DNA of 64,000 nucleotides. Source: Synechococcus elongatus PCC 11801 (GTDB lineage Bacteria > Cyanobacteriota > Cyanobacteriia > Synechococcales > Synechococcaceae). The position numbers were made by a program, and so were the translations under genes. Within the stretch, counting starts at the first letter, position 1. Each line of letters opens with the position of its first letter. The DNA lies in NCBI RefSeq assembly GCF_003846445.2, contig NZ_CP030139.2:1240001-1304000 (forward strand). The letters are read 5' to 3'. The notes beneath the pieces are model-generated. The model worked only from the letters and a program-made list of their open reading frames with translations, did not search any database and had not been told where the DNA came from. Shown here one piece after another: positions 54,141 through 63,297 of this stretch.

Positions 54141-55304
54141 TTAGCAAGGCTGCGTATAGCGATAGACCGGCATTGTGAAGTGAAAGGTGCTGCCCTGGCC
54201 GAGCTCCGAATCTGCCCAGATGCGACCAAAGTGTGATTGGACAATGCGTTGGCAGACCGAGAGCCCAATGCCATAGCCCTCTTGGTTGCTATCGCGGGAG
54301 AGCCGGACGAGGTTTTTGAAAATCACGCTGAGCTGGTCGCGGGGAATGCCAGGGCCAGTATCGCTAACGCTGATCTGGACTTTCTGGCTGGTGCGGTGGA
54401 GGGCCGCGATCGTGATTGTGCCGCCGACAGGGGTGTACTTGATGGCGTTGTCGAGCAGATTGACTAAAACTTGTCGGAGTCGGTCAGGATCAGCGTAGAG
54501 CGTCGGCAGATCGCCGGGGACGTCTGTTTTGAGCTGCTGTTGCTTACTGTGCCAGCGATCGTGGAGTTGTTCGAGCACTTGCTGCAGGAGTGGCTCAAAT
54601 ACGACTTCGCGCGGGTTGATCTGGAGGGTTTCGCCCGAATCACGAGTCGCTTCCAAGATTTCAGCGACCATGCGCTCAATTTCGCGCAGTTGCGATCGCG
54701 CTTGATCAAAGAGGCTGCAGAGCCCCTGCATTTCCTTGGCGGCGGCGGCGGAAAAAGACTGACTGCGGATTTGGATCGTATCGATCGCCAACATCGCAGC
54801 TGTCAGGGGATTGCGGAGATCATGGGCTACCAGAGCAATCACCTGCTCTAGGAATTTGGTGCGCTCCGAGAGATCGGCGTACTGCTGTTGCAGTTGAAAA
54901 AAAGCATCTGCTTGCTGCAGAGCTGGGGTTTCTGGCTGCCCCAGTTCCGTGAAAGGAATATTGGAATTTGGTGAATCACGATCGGCAAAAAAGGCTTCTT
55001 GCTGAATGAGCCACTGCGGCAATTGAGTCGCGAGTTGCTCGGTCAGATGAATGCCACTCAGGACTTGGCGAGAGCCAGGACCGATCTTCACCAGCGCAGG
55101 GGTAACCACCAACCGGTAGTACTCCACCAGTTGCGGCTGATCAGCCACGTTGATCACTTGCAAACTGATCGGGACACTGGCTTCGACGGAAGCCAAAATC
55201 TTCTCTACTCGCCGAACCGTGTTCTGCGAGAGAGGACGCGTATCCACAAACAGTTGCAACAGCAACGGTTGAGCCAGTGCTTGGGGTGACAGAGACTCTC
55301 CCAT
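54141..55304 (-). CDS. sasA: Circadian output histidine kinase SasA
   Basis: 387 residues from ATG 55304 (MGESLSPQALAQPLLLQLF), exactly the known SasA length; the frame has ten more codons upstream. An N-terminal KaiB-like thioredoxin-fold sensor (about 15-100) binds KaiC. Then come the dimerisation helix with phospho-acceptor H161 in ALVAHDLRNPLTA, the N box NLLDNAIKYTP, G1 DTGPGIP and G2 GYGIGLSV of the ATPase domain. It passes KaiC timing to the response regulator RpaA. From memory the sequence differs from PCC 7942 at scattered positions in the sensor domain. Confidence 0.95.
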   Translation of the reverse strand: MGESLSPQALAQPLLLQLFVDTRPLSQNTVRRVEKILASVEASVPISLQVINVADQPQLVEYYRLVVTPALVKIGPGSRQVLSGIHLTEQLATQLPQWLIQQEAFFADRDSPNSNIPFTELGQPETPALQQADAFFQLQQQYADLSERTKFLEQVIALVAHDLRNPLTAAMLAIDTIQIRSQSFSAAAAKEMQGLCSLFDQARSQLREIERMVAEILEATRDSGETLQINPREVVFEPLLQQVLEQLHDRWHSKQQQLKTDVPGDLPTLYADPDRLRQVLVNLLDNAIKYTPVGGTITIAALHRTSQKVQISVSDTGPGIPRDQLSVIFKNLVRLSRDSNQEGYGIGLSVCQRIVQSHFGRIWADSELGQGSTFHFTMPVYRYTQPC

Positions 55305-55401
55305 TAACGTGCGATCGCGGGATGAGGGCAGCAACTCACCAGCAGGTGAGTATTCCCAACAGTCTACCGAAGCGATTGGCGATCCGTCGGAGGGTCAGCC
55401 C

Positions 55402-56397
55402 CTAGCGGAACATACTACTAACGGAACTCTCTTCGTGAATCCGCCAAATCGTTTCGCCCAGTAGGTTAGCCACCGACAAAATGGTCAACTGCGGGAAACG
55501 ATTTTCCTCGGGGATCGGGATGGTATTAGTCACGATCACTTCTTCGAACAAGCCACTGGCAGAGAGCCGTTCGATCGCAGGTGGTGAGAAAACTGCGTGG
55601 GTAGCACAGGCGTAGACTTGGCTAGCACCTTGCTTCCGTAGGAGGCGTGCCCCTTCGCAAATGGTGCCAGCAGTATCGATCATGTCGTCCACTAGCACCG
55701 CGGTCTTACCCTGAACGTCACCAATGACGTTGAGAACTTCAGCAACGTTGTGAGCTTGTCGACGCTTATCAATAATTGCCAAAGGCGCATCATCGAGCTT
55801 TTTGGCAAAAGCACGTGCCCGAGCCACACCACCAACATCTGGCGAGACCACGACTAAATCTGCGAGATTCTTGCTGCGCAGATAGTCGATCAGGACAGGC
55901 GAGCCGTAAACGTGGTCGAAGGGAATGTCGAAATAGCCTTGGATCTGTGCCGAGTGCAAGTCCATCGCCAAGACGCGATTGGCTCCGGCTTGGGTGATCA
56001 GGTTGGCAACGAGTTTTGCAGTAATCGACTCGCGGCCAGCAGTTTTGCGATCGGCACGAGCGTAGCCGTAGTAGGGCAGGACGGCTGTGACTTGGCGAGC
56101 TGAAGCACGTCGACAAGCGTCGATCATGATCAGCAATTCCATCAAGTGGTCGTTGACCGGCCAACAGGTCGGCTGCATCAAGTAGACATCACAGCCGCGG
56201 ATTGATTCTTGGATTTGAACGTACAACTCACCGTCCGCAAACCGTTTGCGGATCATTGGCCCGAGGTCGATCCCGAGATAGCGGGAAACCTCTTGGGAAA
56301 GGGCGGAATTGGACGAACCAGAAAATAGCCGTAGGCGATGATTGTCCGGGAGTGAGGGCAGTGCAGACGCGAAGGGCAGGGTGGCAGAACGGATCAC
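55402..56397 (-). CDS. prs: Ribose-phosphate pyrophosphokinase
   Basis: 331 residues. Class I PRPP synthetase motifs are complete: LRLFSGSSNSALSQEV start, LPYYGYARADRK, the DLHSAQIQGYFDIPFDH regulatory flexible loop, and the PRPP-binding VLVDDMIDTAGT. It makes PRPP from ribose-5-phosphate and ATP for nucleotides, histidine and tryptophan. M1 may be internal; the first 15 residues are variable among relatives. Confidence 0.95.
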   Translation of the reverse strand: MIRSATLPFASALPSLPDNHRLRLFSGSSNSALSQEVSRYLGIDLGPMIRKRFADGELYVQIQESIRGCDVYLMQPTCWPVNDHLMELLIMIDACRRASARQVTAVLPYYGYARADRKTAGRESITAKLVANLITQAGANRVLAMDLHSAQIQGYFDIPFDHVYGSPVLIDYLRSKNLADLVVVSPDVGGVARARAFAKKLDDAPLAIIDKRRQAHNVAEVLNVIGDVQGKTAVLVDDMIDTAGTICEGARLLRKQGASQVYACATHAVFSPPAIERLSASGLFEEVIVTNTIPIPEENRFPQLTILSVANLLGETIWRIHEESSVSSMFR

Positions 56398-56625
56398 AGC
56401 AGACCCCGGAGCATAACCAACGAAATCTTATCATCCCTGCCTAGGCGTCGACCGTGGCACCAGCAAGCTAAAAGGCATGACTACTGGGCAGTTCGCCCGT
56501 TTTTGATCCCGAGCGATCGCCTTCAACAAGTTTTCGTTTCGGTTGGCAGCAGTGATCTCCCGTGCGCGTCGTCTCCCACAAACTTCCCGTTAGGCTGAAG
56601 ACGCTCCTTTGCTGCTTCTTTCGTT

Positions 56626-57168
56626 ATGCGTCTGCTGATCAGCAGTACTTCTTCTGGTGCTGGCAAAACCGCGATCGCCCAAGCACTCCAGGCCTACCAA
56701 GCTTGGCGGCGGCAACCGGTTTGGCCCTGTCAAGACTGGCTTTCGCCGGAGCAGTCTTTGGCGGAACGCTGGCAGTCATTGCAGCAGAGTGAAGCCTGTT
56801 TTCTAGAAGCACCTGGTTGCTTAGGAACGCTGGTTGCACCAGAACTGACCGTTGCTGACCTCGCACAGGCTTGGCGCTTGCCGGTGCTGTTGGTGGCTTC
56901 AGCTCAAATGGATTGGCCCGGACAGGCGATCGCGATGGCGGCGCTGGCTCAACAGCGACAGCTACCCCTCTTAGGGGTGATCCTCAATCAAGTCACGACA
57001 GCGGATCGGGTGGCGCAGGAATCCTTTCAACTGCTGACCGGCATTCCCGTCCTCGGAACCTTCCCCGCGGGGGCTGCTCAAGCGGCGATCGCGGAGCAAG
57101 CTGCGATCGTCCGCAACTGGGAGCTGGAACATCTGCCGGGATTTCTACCGGCGATCGCGACTATCTAA
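56626..57168 (+). CDS. Short dethiobiotin synthase-like ATPase
   Basis: 180 residues with a BioD-type P-loop, ISSTSSGAGKTAIAQAL (residues 5-21), and a following EAPGCLGTLVAPELTV, which matches the E-G-A-G-G-L region of dethiobiotin synthetase. The family member is shorter than the usual 220-240 residues because the loops between strands are reduced. It may be the biotin enzyme or a related cobyric-acid-type ATPase; no other bio genes are near. It converges on the ROK gene. Confidence 0.65.
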   Translation: MRLLISSTSSGAGKTAIAQALQAYQAWRRQPVWPCQDWLSPEQSLAERWQSLQQSEACFLEAPGCLGTLVAPELTVADLAQAWRLPVLLVASAQMDWPGQAIAMAALAQQRQLPLLGVILNQVTTADRVAQESFQLLTGIPVLGTFPAGAAQAAIAEQAAIVRNWELEHLPGFLPAIATI

Positions 57169-57184
57169 GGCTTAGAGGTCTGAT

Positions 57185-58093
57185 TTAGACCTGACCCAGC
57201 GCTTCTAGCTTCGACCAAGCCAAGCGGGCAGCCCCTACTCGACCCGCTTCGTTGCCAAGGGCAGCGATCTGAATTTGTAGCCCTTCCCGAGAAGTGGGCA
57301 AAACACGGCGATGCAGCTCCTCCGTCAGCGCTGGCAAGAAGAAGGCTGCGCTGCCACTGATGCCGCCGCCCAGAATAATCACCTCCGGCGTCAGGACGTA
57401 GACCAAACTGGCGAGACCGGCTGCGAGGGTCTTTCCGTACTCCTGCCAAGCTGCGATCGCTTCGGGATCGCCTTGGACAGCGCGATCGCCTAGGTCTTTG
57501 GGATCGCAACCAAAGCGCCGCTGAACGGCCCCGATCGAGGCGTATTGCTCCAATGATCCTTGGTTGCCGCTATTGCAGGGGGGGCCAGCCGGATCGAGCG
57601 TGATCAGCCCCAATTCAGCCGCCGTCCCAGTACGGCCAACAAACAGCTCACCGTTGAGAATGATCGCGCCGCCGACACCGGTCCCAAGGGTCAGCACAAT
57701 TGCATCGCGATAGCCTTGACCAGCCCCTAGCCAAACTTCACCTAAGCCAGCACAGTTGGCATCATTCGCCAAAATCACCGGCTGCTGTAAATCCGCTTCT
57801 AGCCAGTCAGCGAGGGGAACTTCAACCCAGCCATCGAGGTTAATGGCAACCCGTGCGACTCGACCGGCTGCATCTGCAGGTCCGGGGGTGCCAATGCCAA
57901 TTGCCAGCGCCTCGGCCTCGGGATCGAGTTGACGAATCGCCTCAACCAAGGCCACCCGCACGTTACTCGGGGTACTGGGCGTCGGTGTCGGGACGGTTAA
58001 TTCCTGCTGACACTGCCCATCGATCGTGTAGCGGCCCAATTTCATGGCGGTTCCGCCTAAATCGACGCCAATGACGGTCGCAGGGTGCGTCAT
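57185..58093 (-). CDS. ROK-family glucokinase-like sugar kinase
   Basis: 302 residues from ATG 58093 with AGGA upstream; a GTG at 58111 is an alternative. ATP site GVDLGGTAMKLG, catalytic aspartate in ILANDANCAGLGE, GTGVGGAII and the ROK zinc cluster (CNSGNQGSLEQYAS, with a reduced set of cysteines). It phosphorylates glucose or a related sugar. Its 5' end overlaps the spurious upstream frame of fmt. Confidence 0.88.
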   Translation of the reverse strand: MTHPATVIGVDLGGTAMKLGRYTIDGQCQQELTVPTPTPSTPSNVRVALVEAIRQLDPEAEALAIGIGTPGPADAAGRVARVAINLDGWVEVPLADWLEADLQQPVILANDANCAGLGEVWLGAGQGYRDAIVLTLGTGVGGAIILNGELFVGRTGTAAELGLITLDPAGPPCNSGNQGSLEQYASIGAVQRRFGCDPKDLGDRAVQGDPEAIAAWQEYGKTLAAGLASLVYVLTPEVIILGGGISGSAAFFLPALTEELHRRVLPTSREGLQIQIAALGNEAGRVGAARLAWSKLEALGQV

Positions 58094-58213
58094 AGGGGTT
58101 GTCCTAGCCACAGTCGCAAGAGCTTCGCAATCCTAGCAAGCCGCGATCGCCCCAGCGAGCTTGACATGCCACGATCGCCAATAGCCCTGCTGTTGGAAAC
58201 GAGGAGTCGTACC

Positions 58214-59194
58214 GTGCGCGTCGTCTTTTTTGGAACCCCTCAATTTGCGGTTCCGACTTTGCAGCAGCTGCTCGATGCGCCCGATGTTGAGGTGGTGGCG
58301 GTGGTCAGCCAGCCCGATCGCCGTCGTGGGCGTGGTAGTCAGGTCAGCGCCTCGCCGGTTAAAGCCCTCGCGATCGCCCATGATTTGTCAGTCTGGCAAC
58401 CGGAACGCCTGCGCCGCGATCCAGAAGTCTTGAGTCAGTTGCAGCAAACGAACGCTGATGCATTTGTTGTGGTTGCCTATGGCCAGTTGTTACCAGCGGA
58501 GGTGCTGGCGATGCCGCGACTGGGCTGCATTAATGTTCATGGTTCGCTGCTGCCCGCCTATCGCGGTGCGGCCCCGATTCAGTGGAGCTTGATCAACGGC
58601 GATCGCGAAACGGGGATCGTGACCATGCAAATGGATGTCGGCATGGATACGGGGCCGATGCTGTTGCGCTGGACGACACCGATCGCCTTGGACGATAACA
58701 GTCAAATCTTGGGCGATCGTTTGGCGACCGCTGGAGCCGAATTGTTACTGCAAACCCTGCGGCAGCTCGATCAGGGGCAATTGGCGGCTACACCTCAGGA
58801 TGAGGCAGCAGCAACCTATGCGCGCCTCCTGCAAAAGGAAGATTTTCAACTGACTTGGGATCAGTCCGCTCTAGAACTCCACAACCGGATTCGCGGCCTC
58901 TATCCCGGTGCGAGCTTGCCCGTCCAAGGCGATCGCCTCAAAGTTTTGGCCAGTCTGCCCTTGGGACTGGGTCTGCCCCTACCGGCGGACTATGCAGCTT
59001 GGCAAGATTGGCAGCCCGAACCCGACAAACCAGGAACCGTACTGGCGATCGCCAAATCCGAGGGACCGATTGTGGCGACTCGCGAGGGAGCGTTACTGCT
59101 GCTACAGGTGCAACCGGCAGGCCGCAAGCCTTTGAGTGGCTGGGATTGGGCCAACGGCTTGCGCTTGCAAGAAGGAATCTGCTTAGCTGAGTAG
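58214..59194 (+). CDS. fmt: Methionyl-tRNA formyltransferase
   Basis: 326 residues from GTG 58214 (VRVVFFGTPQFAVPTLQQ) with GAGGAG seven bases upstream; the frame is open to 58085, but that is longer than the family. Catalytic HGSLLPAYRGAAPIQW (SLLPxYRG) and the C-terminal tRNA-binding domain are present. It formylates the initiator Met-tRNA. Its 3' end meets the convergent ABC exporter gene directly. Confidence 0.94.
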   Translation: MRVVFFGTPQFAVPTLQQLLDAPDVEVVAVVSQPDRRRGRGSQVSASPVKALAIAHDLSVWQPERLRRDPEVLSQLQQTNADAFVVVAYGQLLPAEVLAMPRLGCINVHGSLLPAYRGAAPIQWSLINGDRETGIVTMQMDVGMDTGPMLLRWTTPIALDDNSQILGDRLATAGAELLLQTLRQLDQGQLAATPQDEAAATYARLLQKEDFQLTWDQSALELHNRIRGLYPGASLPVQGDRLKVLASLPLGLGLPLPADYAAWQDWQPEPDKPGTVLAIAKSEGPIVATREGALLLLQVQPAGRKPLSGWDWANGLRLQEGICLAE

Positions 59195-60970
59195 CTAAAC
59201 GCGATCGCTCAAACGTTCACCGGTCTGCACCTTCCAGAGGTTGGCATAGAGGCCATCCAAGGCAAGGAGTTCGTCGTGGTGTCCGGCTTCGACCAAGCGA
59301 CCCTGATCCATGACGTAGATGCAGTCGGCGTGGCGAATCGTCGAGAGGCGGTGGGCGATCGCCAAGGTGGTGCGATCGCGGGTGATCTGTTCGAGCGATC
59401 GCTGAATCGCGGCTTCAGTCTCGTTATCGACTGCCGAGGTTGCTTCATCAAGGATCAGGATTGGCGGATCCTTGAGGATGGCTCGTGCGATCGCGAGGCG
59501 CTGCCGCTGTCCACCGGACAGTTTCTGGCCCCGCTCGCCCACGATCGTGTCGTAGCCCTGGGGTAAATCCATGATGAATTCATGGGCTTCGGCGAGCTTG
59601 GCCGCTTGCTCAATTTCAGTCTGGGTGGCATCAAAACTGCCGTAGGCGATGTTCTCGGCAACACTGCCATGGAAGAGGAAAACATCCTGACTAACGAAGC
59701 CGATCGCCTGCCGTAAATCCTTCAGCTTTAAGTCACGTAAATCAATCCCATCCAGCAGGATGCGACCGGTTTGTGGCTCATAGAAACGCAGCAGCAGTTT
59801 GACCAAAGTGCTTTTGCCAGAACCGGTGGCCCCGACGATCGCGATTGTTTGGCCTGCAGGGATTTCCAAGTTGAGATCAATAAGGCTGGGCTCGCGATCG
59901 CGGTAAGCAAAGGTGATGCCTTCAAACTGAACAGCTCCTTGCACTTGCCCGATCGGTAAGGATTGGCGACCGCTGGGAATTTGCACTGGGATCGCGAGCA
60001 AATCCATGACCCGCTGGGTCGAAGCCATCGCCCGTTGGTAGTCATCCAGTACTCGCCCCAAGCTGGTCAACGGCCAGAGAAGACGCTGGGTAATGAACAC
60101 CAAAAAGCTATAGGTACCGACATCGAGCCGTCCGTTAATTGTTTCCATCCCGCCGACATAAAGAATGGCGATGAAGGCAAACAGAATCGCGAAACGGATC
60201 AACGGCACAAATGCCGAACTGAGAGCGATCGCGCGGCGATTTGCTTGGCGATAGGCATCACTGTCTTCGGCGACCCGCCCTTTTTCAAAGGCCTCAGCAG
60301 TGAAGCTTTTGATCGTGGCAATGCCACCCAAATTATTGGCTAGTCGCGCGCTGATCAGACCCGCTTGTTCACGCACGCGGGCATAGCGCGGTGCAAGGCG
60401 GCGTTGAAAGCGCAGCGATCCCCAGAGGATGACGGGGATTGGCAGAATCGCCAGCCCTGCCACTGTTGGCGAGAGATAAGCCATTGCCCCACCCACCGCT
60501 AGCACGGTGGTCGTGACCTGCAAAATCTCATTGGCCCCGTGGTCGAGGAAGCGTTCGAGCTGGTTGATGTCGTCGTTGAGGACGCTGAGCAGCTGACCGG
60601 TACTGCGCTCCTCAAAAAAGCTCAGCTCTAGTTCTTGCAAATGACCGTAGGCATCCAAGCGCAACTCATGTTGCAGTGTTTGCGCCAGCGTGCGCCACTG
60701 CCAAGCGTAGAGATACTCGAACAGCGATTCGAGGCTCCAAATCACAAACGAAAACAGCACCAACAGCCCTAACTGCTGTTCAACCGGCACAATCCCCCAC
60801 TTGGCGAGCCAAGAATCCTGCCGCTGGACAACCACATCCACCGCCATACCAATTAGGACGGGTGGGGCCAGATCAAAGATTTTGTTGAGGATTGAACAAG
60901 CGATCGCACTCAGCACCTGCCGTTGATGGGGGGCGCTGTAGCGATACAACCGCACAAGGGGATGGGGCAT
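59195..60970 (-). CDS. ABC exporter, fused membrane and ATPase domains
   Basis: 591 residues. Six membrane helices (about 15-320) form a type I exporter domain. The ATPase has Walker [10 protein letters not shown], signature [12 protein letters not shown], Walker [13 protein letters not shown] and H-loop [11 protein letters not shown]. It resembles MsbA or multidrug half-transporters and would work as a homodimer. The cargo cannot be inferred; no accessory gene is adjacent. Confidence 0.92.
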   Translation of the reverse strand: MPHPLVRLYRYSAPHQRQVLSAIACSILNKIFDLAPPVLIGMAVDVVVQRQDSWLAKWGIVPVEQQLGLLVLFSFVIWSLESLFEYLYAWQWRTLAQTLQHELRLDAYGHLQELELSFFEERSTGQLLSVLNDDINQLERFLDHGANEILQVTTTVLAVGGAMAYLSPTVAGLAILPIPVILWGSLRFQRRLAPRYARVREQAGLISARLANNLGGIATIKSFTAEAFEKGRVAEDSDAYRQANRRAIALSSAFVPLIRFAILFAFIAILYVGGMETINGRLDVGTYSFLVFITQRLLWPLTSLGRVLDDYQRAMASTQRVMDLLAIPVQIPSGRQSLPIGQVQGAVQFEGITFAYRDREPSLIDLNLEIPAGQTIAIVGATGSGKSTLVKLLLRFYEPQTGRILLDGIDLRDLKLKDLRQAIGFVSQDVFLFHGSVAENIAYGSFDATQTEIEQAAKLAEAHEFIMDLPQGYDTIVGERGQKLSGGQRQRLAIARAILKDPPILILDEATSAVDNETEAAIQRSLEQITRDRTTLAIAHRLSTIRHADCIYVMDQGRLVEAGHHDELLALDGLYANLWKVQTGERLSDRV

Positions 60971-61060
60971 GGTTCTCGCAATCAGCCAGCTCTATCCAGC
61001 ATGGCAGGCGATCGCCCGCGTCATCTTCTGCACTGCTGGACTGGCGATCGCAGTCTCTCC

Positions 61061-61429
61061 CTAGAGAGGCTGGTAGCGAACGGAGTAGTTCGGGCCGAGT
61101 TCCAGCCTCAAGGCTTGTAGAGCAGCCTGTGCTGCGACTTCAAACTGGTCTGACTCCTCAGCTGTCCAAGGGCTTGGGCCCGCTGGATCATCCCAATCTA
61201 AAGCGGTGTCATGCCAGAGAGATAGTTGCTCTAATTGCTGCCGCAAACTTGGCGACAGTGGCAATTGATCTTCAATTGCACCAACATCAAAGCGATCGCG
61301 ACTCGCCGCATCATCCGCCCAGAGAACACCGCCACCCCACTCAAAGCTCAGACGAATCGCATAGGAAACCTGAGAGGAAGAATGATTATCGCAATCGTCC
61401 CTAGAGTCCTTGATACTGTCGAGATTCAT
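61061..61429 (-). CDS. Conserved hypothetical protein
   Basis: 122 residues, acidic, with no membrane segment. It has FEWGGGVLWADDAASRDRF near residue 30 and the end LRLELGPNYSVRYQPL. I recognise no domain. It is encoded between the ABC exporter and cynS, on the opposite strand to cynS. Codon use and HIP1 content are like the core genome. Confidence 0.6.
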   Translation of the reverse strand: MNLDSIKDSRDDCDNHSSSQVSYAIRLSFEWGGGVLWADDAASRDRFDVGAIEDQLPLSPSLRQQLEQLSLWHDTALDWDDPAGPSPWTAEESDQFEVAAQAALQALRLELGPNYSVRYQPL

Positions 61430-61782
61430 TGCGATCGCTAACCTCTAGTCACGCGGTTTTTGGGTTGGCTTCTTGATTTTAAAAAACAGTTGATGAACTT
61501 ACAAATCTTTAGTCAATAGCTTTGCAATGAAAATTTCATTGTGTGGAATTGCATCAATGAGTGGCGATCGCCACTCAAGTCTGCCAGCCCCGAGATCAAA
61601 GCCCTAGCCATCCCTACTTGTAACGACAGCTACATTTTGACCTTGGACTTACCTCTACTATTCGCCCTTGGCAAAGAACAATTCCATAGTTTCTCTGCTG
61701 CAACTTGAGATGACATTGAAGTGTCATTGATCGGGAATGAGCTACTGATTTGATCGCACTCACTATCGCACTCACTAGCAAT

Positions 61783-61799
61783 TTAATGATGATCATTAA
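61783..61799. promoter_or_regulatory. Palindrome 1 upstream of cynS
   Basis: TTAATGAT-G-ATCATTAA is a perfect 17-base palindrome one base away from a second palindrome and about 95 bases before the cynS start. It is a candidate operator. Confidence 0.55.
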
Positions 61800-61800
61800 T

Positions 61801-61817
61801 GGTTAGGGACACTAACC
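61801..61817. promoter_or_regulatory. Palindrome 2 upstream of cynS
   Basis: GGTTAG-GGACA-CTAACC is a perfect 6-bp inverted repeat with a 5-base spacer, directly next to palindrome 1. The tandem placement suggests two dimers or two regulators. It does not match GTA-N8-TAC for NtcA. Confidence 0.5.
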
Positions 61818-61892
61818 TACGGTGAGTTTGAAAGAGCTGCTGTCCGATGGGGTTCGTGTAGCTGGAGAAGCAAGTAATTTAGGAGAGTTTCA

Positions 61893-62333
61893 ATGACCCA
61901 AGCGATTACTGAGCAACTCTTGAAAGCGAAAAAGGCAAAGGGAATAACCTTTACTGATCTTGAGCAATTACTGGGACGAGATGAAGTTTGGATCGCTAGC
62001 CTGTTCTACCGGCAGTCAACAGCTTCTCCAGAAGAAGCTGAGAAGTTACTGACAGCGCTAGGACTAGACTTTTCCCTTGTGGACGAGCTAACGACACCGC
62101 CAGTGAAAGGATGCTTAGATCCTGTAATCCCGACTGATCCCTTGATCTATCGTTTCTACGAAATCATGCAGGTCTATGGCTTACCACTCAAGGATGTTAT
62201 TCAAGAGAAATTTGGTGATGGCATCATGAGTGCGATCGATTTCACCTTAGATGTCGACAAGGTTGAAGATCCTAAAGGCGATCGCGTCAAAGTGACGATG
62301 TGTGGCAAGTTCCTGTCTTATAAAAAATGGTAG
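61893..62333 (+). CDS. cynS: Cyanate hydratase (cyanase)
   Basis: 146 residues, the normal cyanase length. Catalytic residues R87 and E90 in [10 protein letters not shown] and S113 in [13 protein letters not shown] are present. It converts cyanate and bicarbonate to ammonia and CO2. The start has AGGAG seven bases upstream. In the PCC 7942 lineage, as I recall, cynS ends a cynABD transporter operon; here no transporter genes are adjacent and cynS has its own leader and terminator. Confidence 0.94.
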   Translation: MTQAITEQLLKAKKAKGITFTDLEQLLGRDEVWIASLFYRQSTASPEEAEKLLTALGLDFSLVDELTTPPVKGCLDPVIPTDPLIYRFYEIMQVYGLPLKDVIQEKFGDGIMSAIDFTLDVDKVEDPKGDRVKVTMCGKFLSYKKW

Positions 62334-62369
62334 TTTGTCGACAATATTGAAGTGTAAGCTTGATGTATT

Positions 62370-62400
62370 AGAGGGAGAGCATTGTTCTCCCTCTTTTTTG
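62370..62400 (+). terminator. Terminator of cynS
   Basis: AGAGGGAGA (62370-62378) and TCTCCCTCT (62386-62394) form a 9-bp stem with a seven-base loop and are followed by a T5-T6 run. It is a typical intrinsic terminator about 40 bases after the cynS stop. Confidence 0.9.
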
Positions 62401-62606
62401 GCTCAAACAAGGTTCACTAGAATTTATCTGTCAAACTTTTGACTGACAGTTAGAGTCGGTTTTTAAAAGTATTTTGTTTTTTGAAATACGTTCAATAATA
62501 ATTTTGCTGTTGAATAGATTGCAGCAAATGAGAGCATTCTGGTGGTAGTCATTTGAAAAGCAGTTGGTTAGGCTTTGAATAACAATCGCTGCTCTGATTC
62601 CCCACC

Positions 62607-63011
62607 ATGCCTTTGATTTCGGTGACGCGGCTGAAGCTTAGAAATGTCTTTTATCTGCCTCGACTGATCCCCTTTTCCCTGCGATCGACCTGGCAAGCTC
62701 AACGAGCAGAAGGAAATCTGGGCGTTAAGCTTTTGCAAGATCGCAATCTCGCTTTCTGGACTTGCACAGCTTGGACAGATGAAGCGACTATGCGTCAGTT
62801 CATGAGAGCTGCTGCCCATGGTCAGGCGATGACTAAGTTGGCAGACTGGTGTAGCGAAGCCTCAGTGGTTCATTGGCACCAAGATCAGCCTGAGCTCCCT
62901 AATTGGCAGGAAGCTCACCGCCGCATGATCAACGAAGGACGACCGTCCAAAGTTCGCTACCCTTCGGCTGCGCATCAAGCATTTCAGGTCGATCCGCCTC
63001 GCAAGGCGTAG
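62607..63011 (+). CDS. DUF3291-like protein (dimeric alpha-beta barrel)
   Basis: 134 residues. MPLISVTRLKLRNVFYLPRL, NLAFWTCTAWTDEATMRQFM and the H-rich ALAHGQAM-like helix (AAAHGQAMTKLADWC) recall DUF3291 and the spheroidene-monooxygenase-related ABM fold. The function is unknown; heme or small-molecule chemistry is possible. It converges on the ferredoxin gene. Confidence 0.65.
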   Translation: MPLISVTRLKLRNVFYLPRLIPFSLRSTWQAQRAEGNLGVKLLQDRNLAFWTCTAWTDEATMRQFMRAAAHGQAMTKLADWCSEASVVHWHQDQPELPNWQEAHRRMINEGRPSKVRYPSAAHQAFQVDPPRKA

Positions 63012-63046
63012 CTTCCCACGCCATTTCTGGATTGTAGAAATGCCCA

Positions 63047-63286
63047 CTACCAACCTGGATCGCTAGCGCAGTCCACGGTCACCTTGCCAGTGGCTGAATC
63101 AGGAATGGCTGTGATGCAGCCACAGACAGGTTCGCCATCCAGATCTACTTCACAGGCATGGCAAGACCCCATCAAGCAGCCCGTCGGAATCCGTAAACCG
63201 GCTCGTTCTGCGACGGTCAGCAGCGGTTCACCTACTTCGGCAGTCACCCGCACATCATCCGGCAAAAAATGCACAGTAATGGTCAT
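63047..63286 (-). CDS. Plant-type [2Fe-2S] ferredoxin-like protein
   Basis: 79 residues. The cluster ligands are C-x4-C-x2-C in TGCLMGSCHACEVDL with a fourth cysteine in VCGCITAIP, the spacing of small plant-type ferredoxins. It is shorter than photosynthetic PetF and lacks some surface loops, so it is a specialised electron carrier. It ends 10 bases from the rmlA gene stop region and lies downstream of it on the same strand. Confidence 0.85.
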   Translation of the reverse strand: MTITVHFLPDDVRVTAEVGEPLLTVAERAGLRIPTGCLMGSCHACEVDLDGEPVCGCITAIPDSATGKVTVDCASDPGW

Positions 63287-63297
63287 TTCACGATCGC

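Larger units (their letters stand above)
61430..61892. other. AT-rich upstream region of cynS
   Basis: About 460 bases without a gene. The last 110 bases hold two perfect palindromes listed separately, and the rest is AT-rich with a single HIP1-like octamer. It contains the divergent promoters of the hypothetical gene and cynS. Confidence 0.6.
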
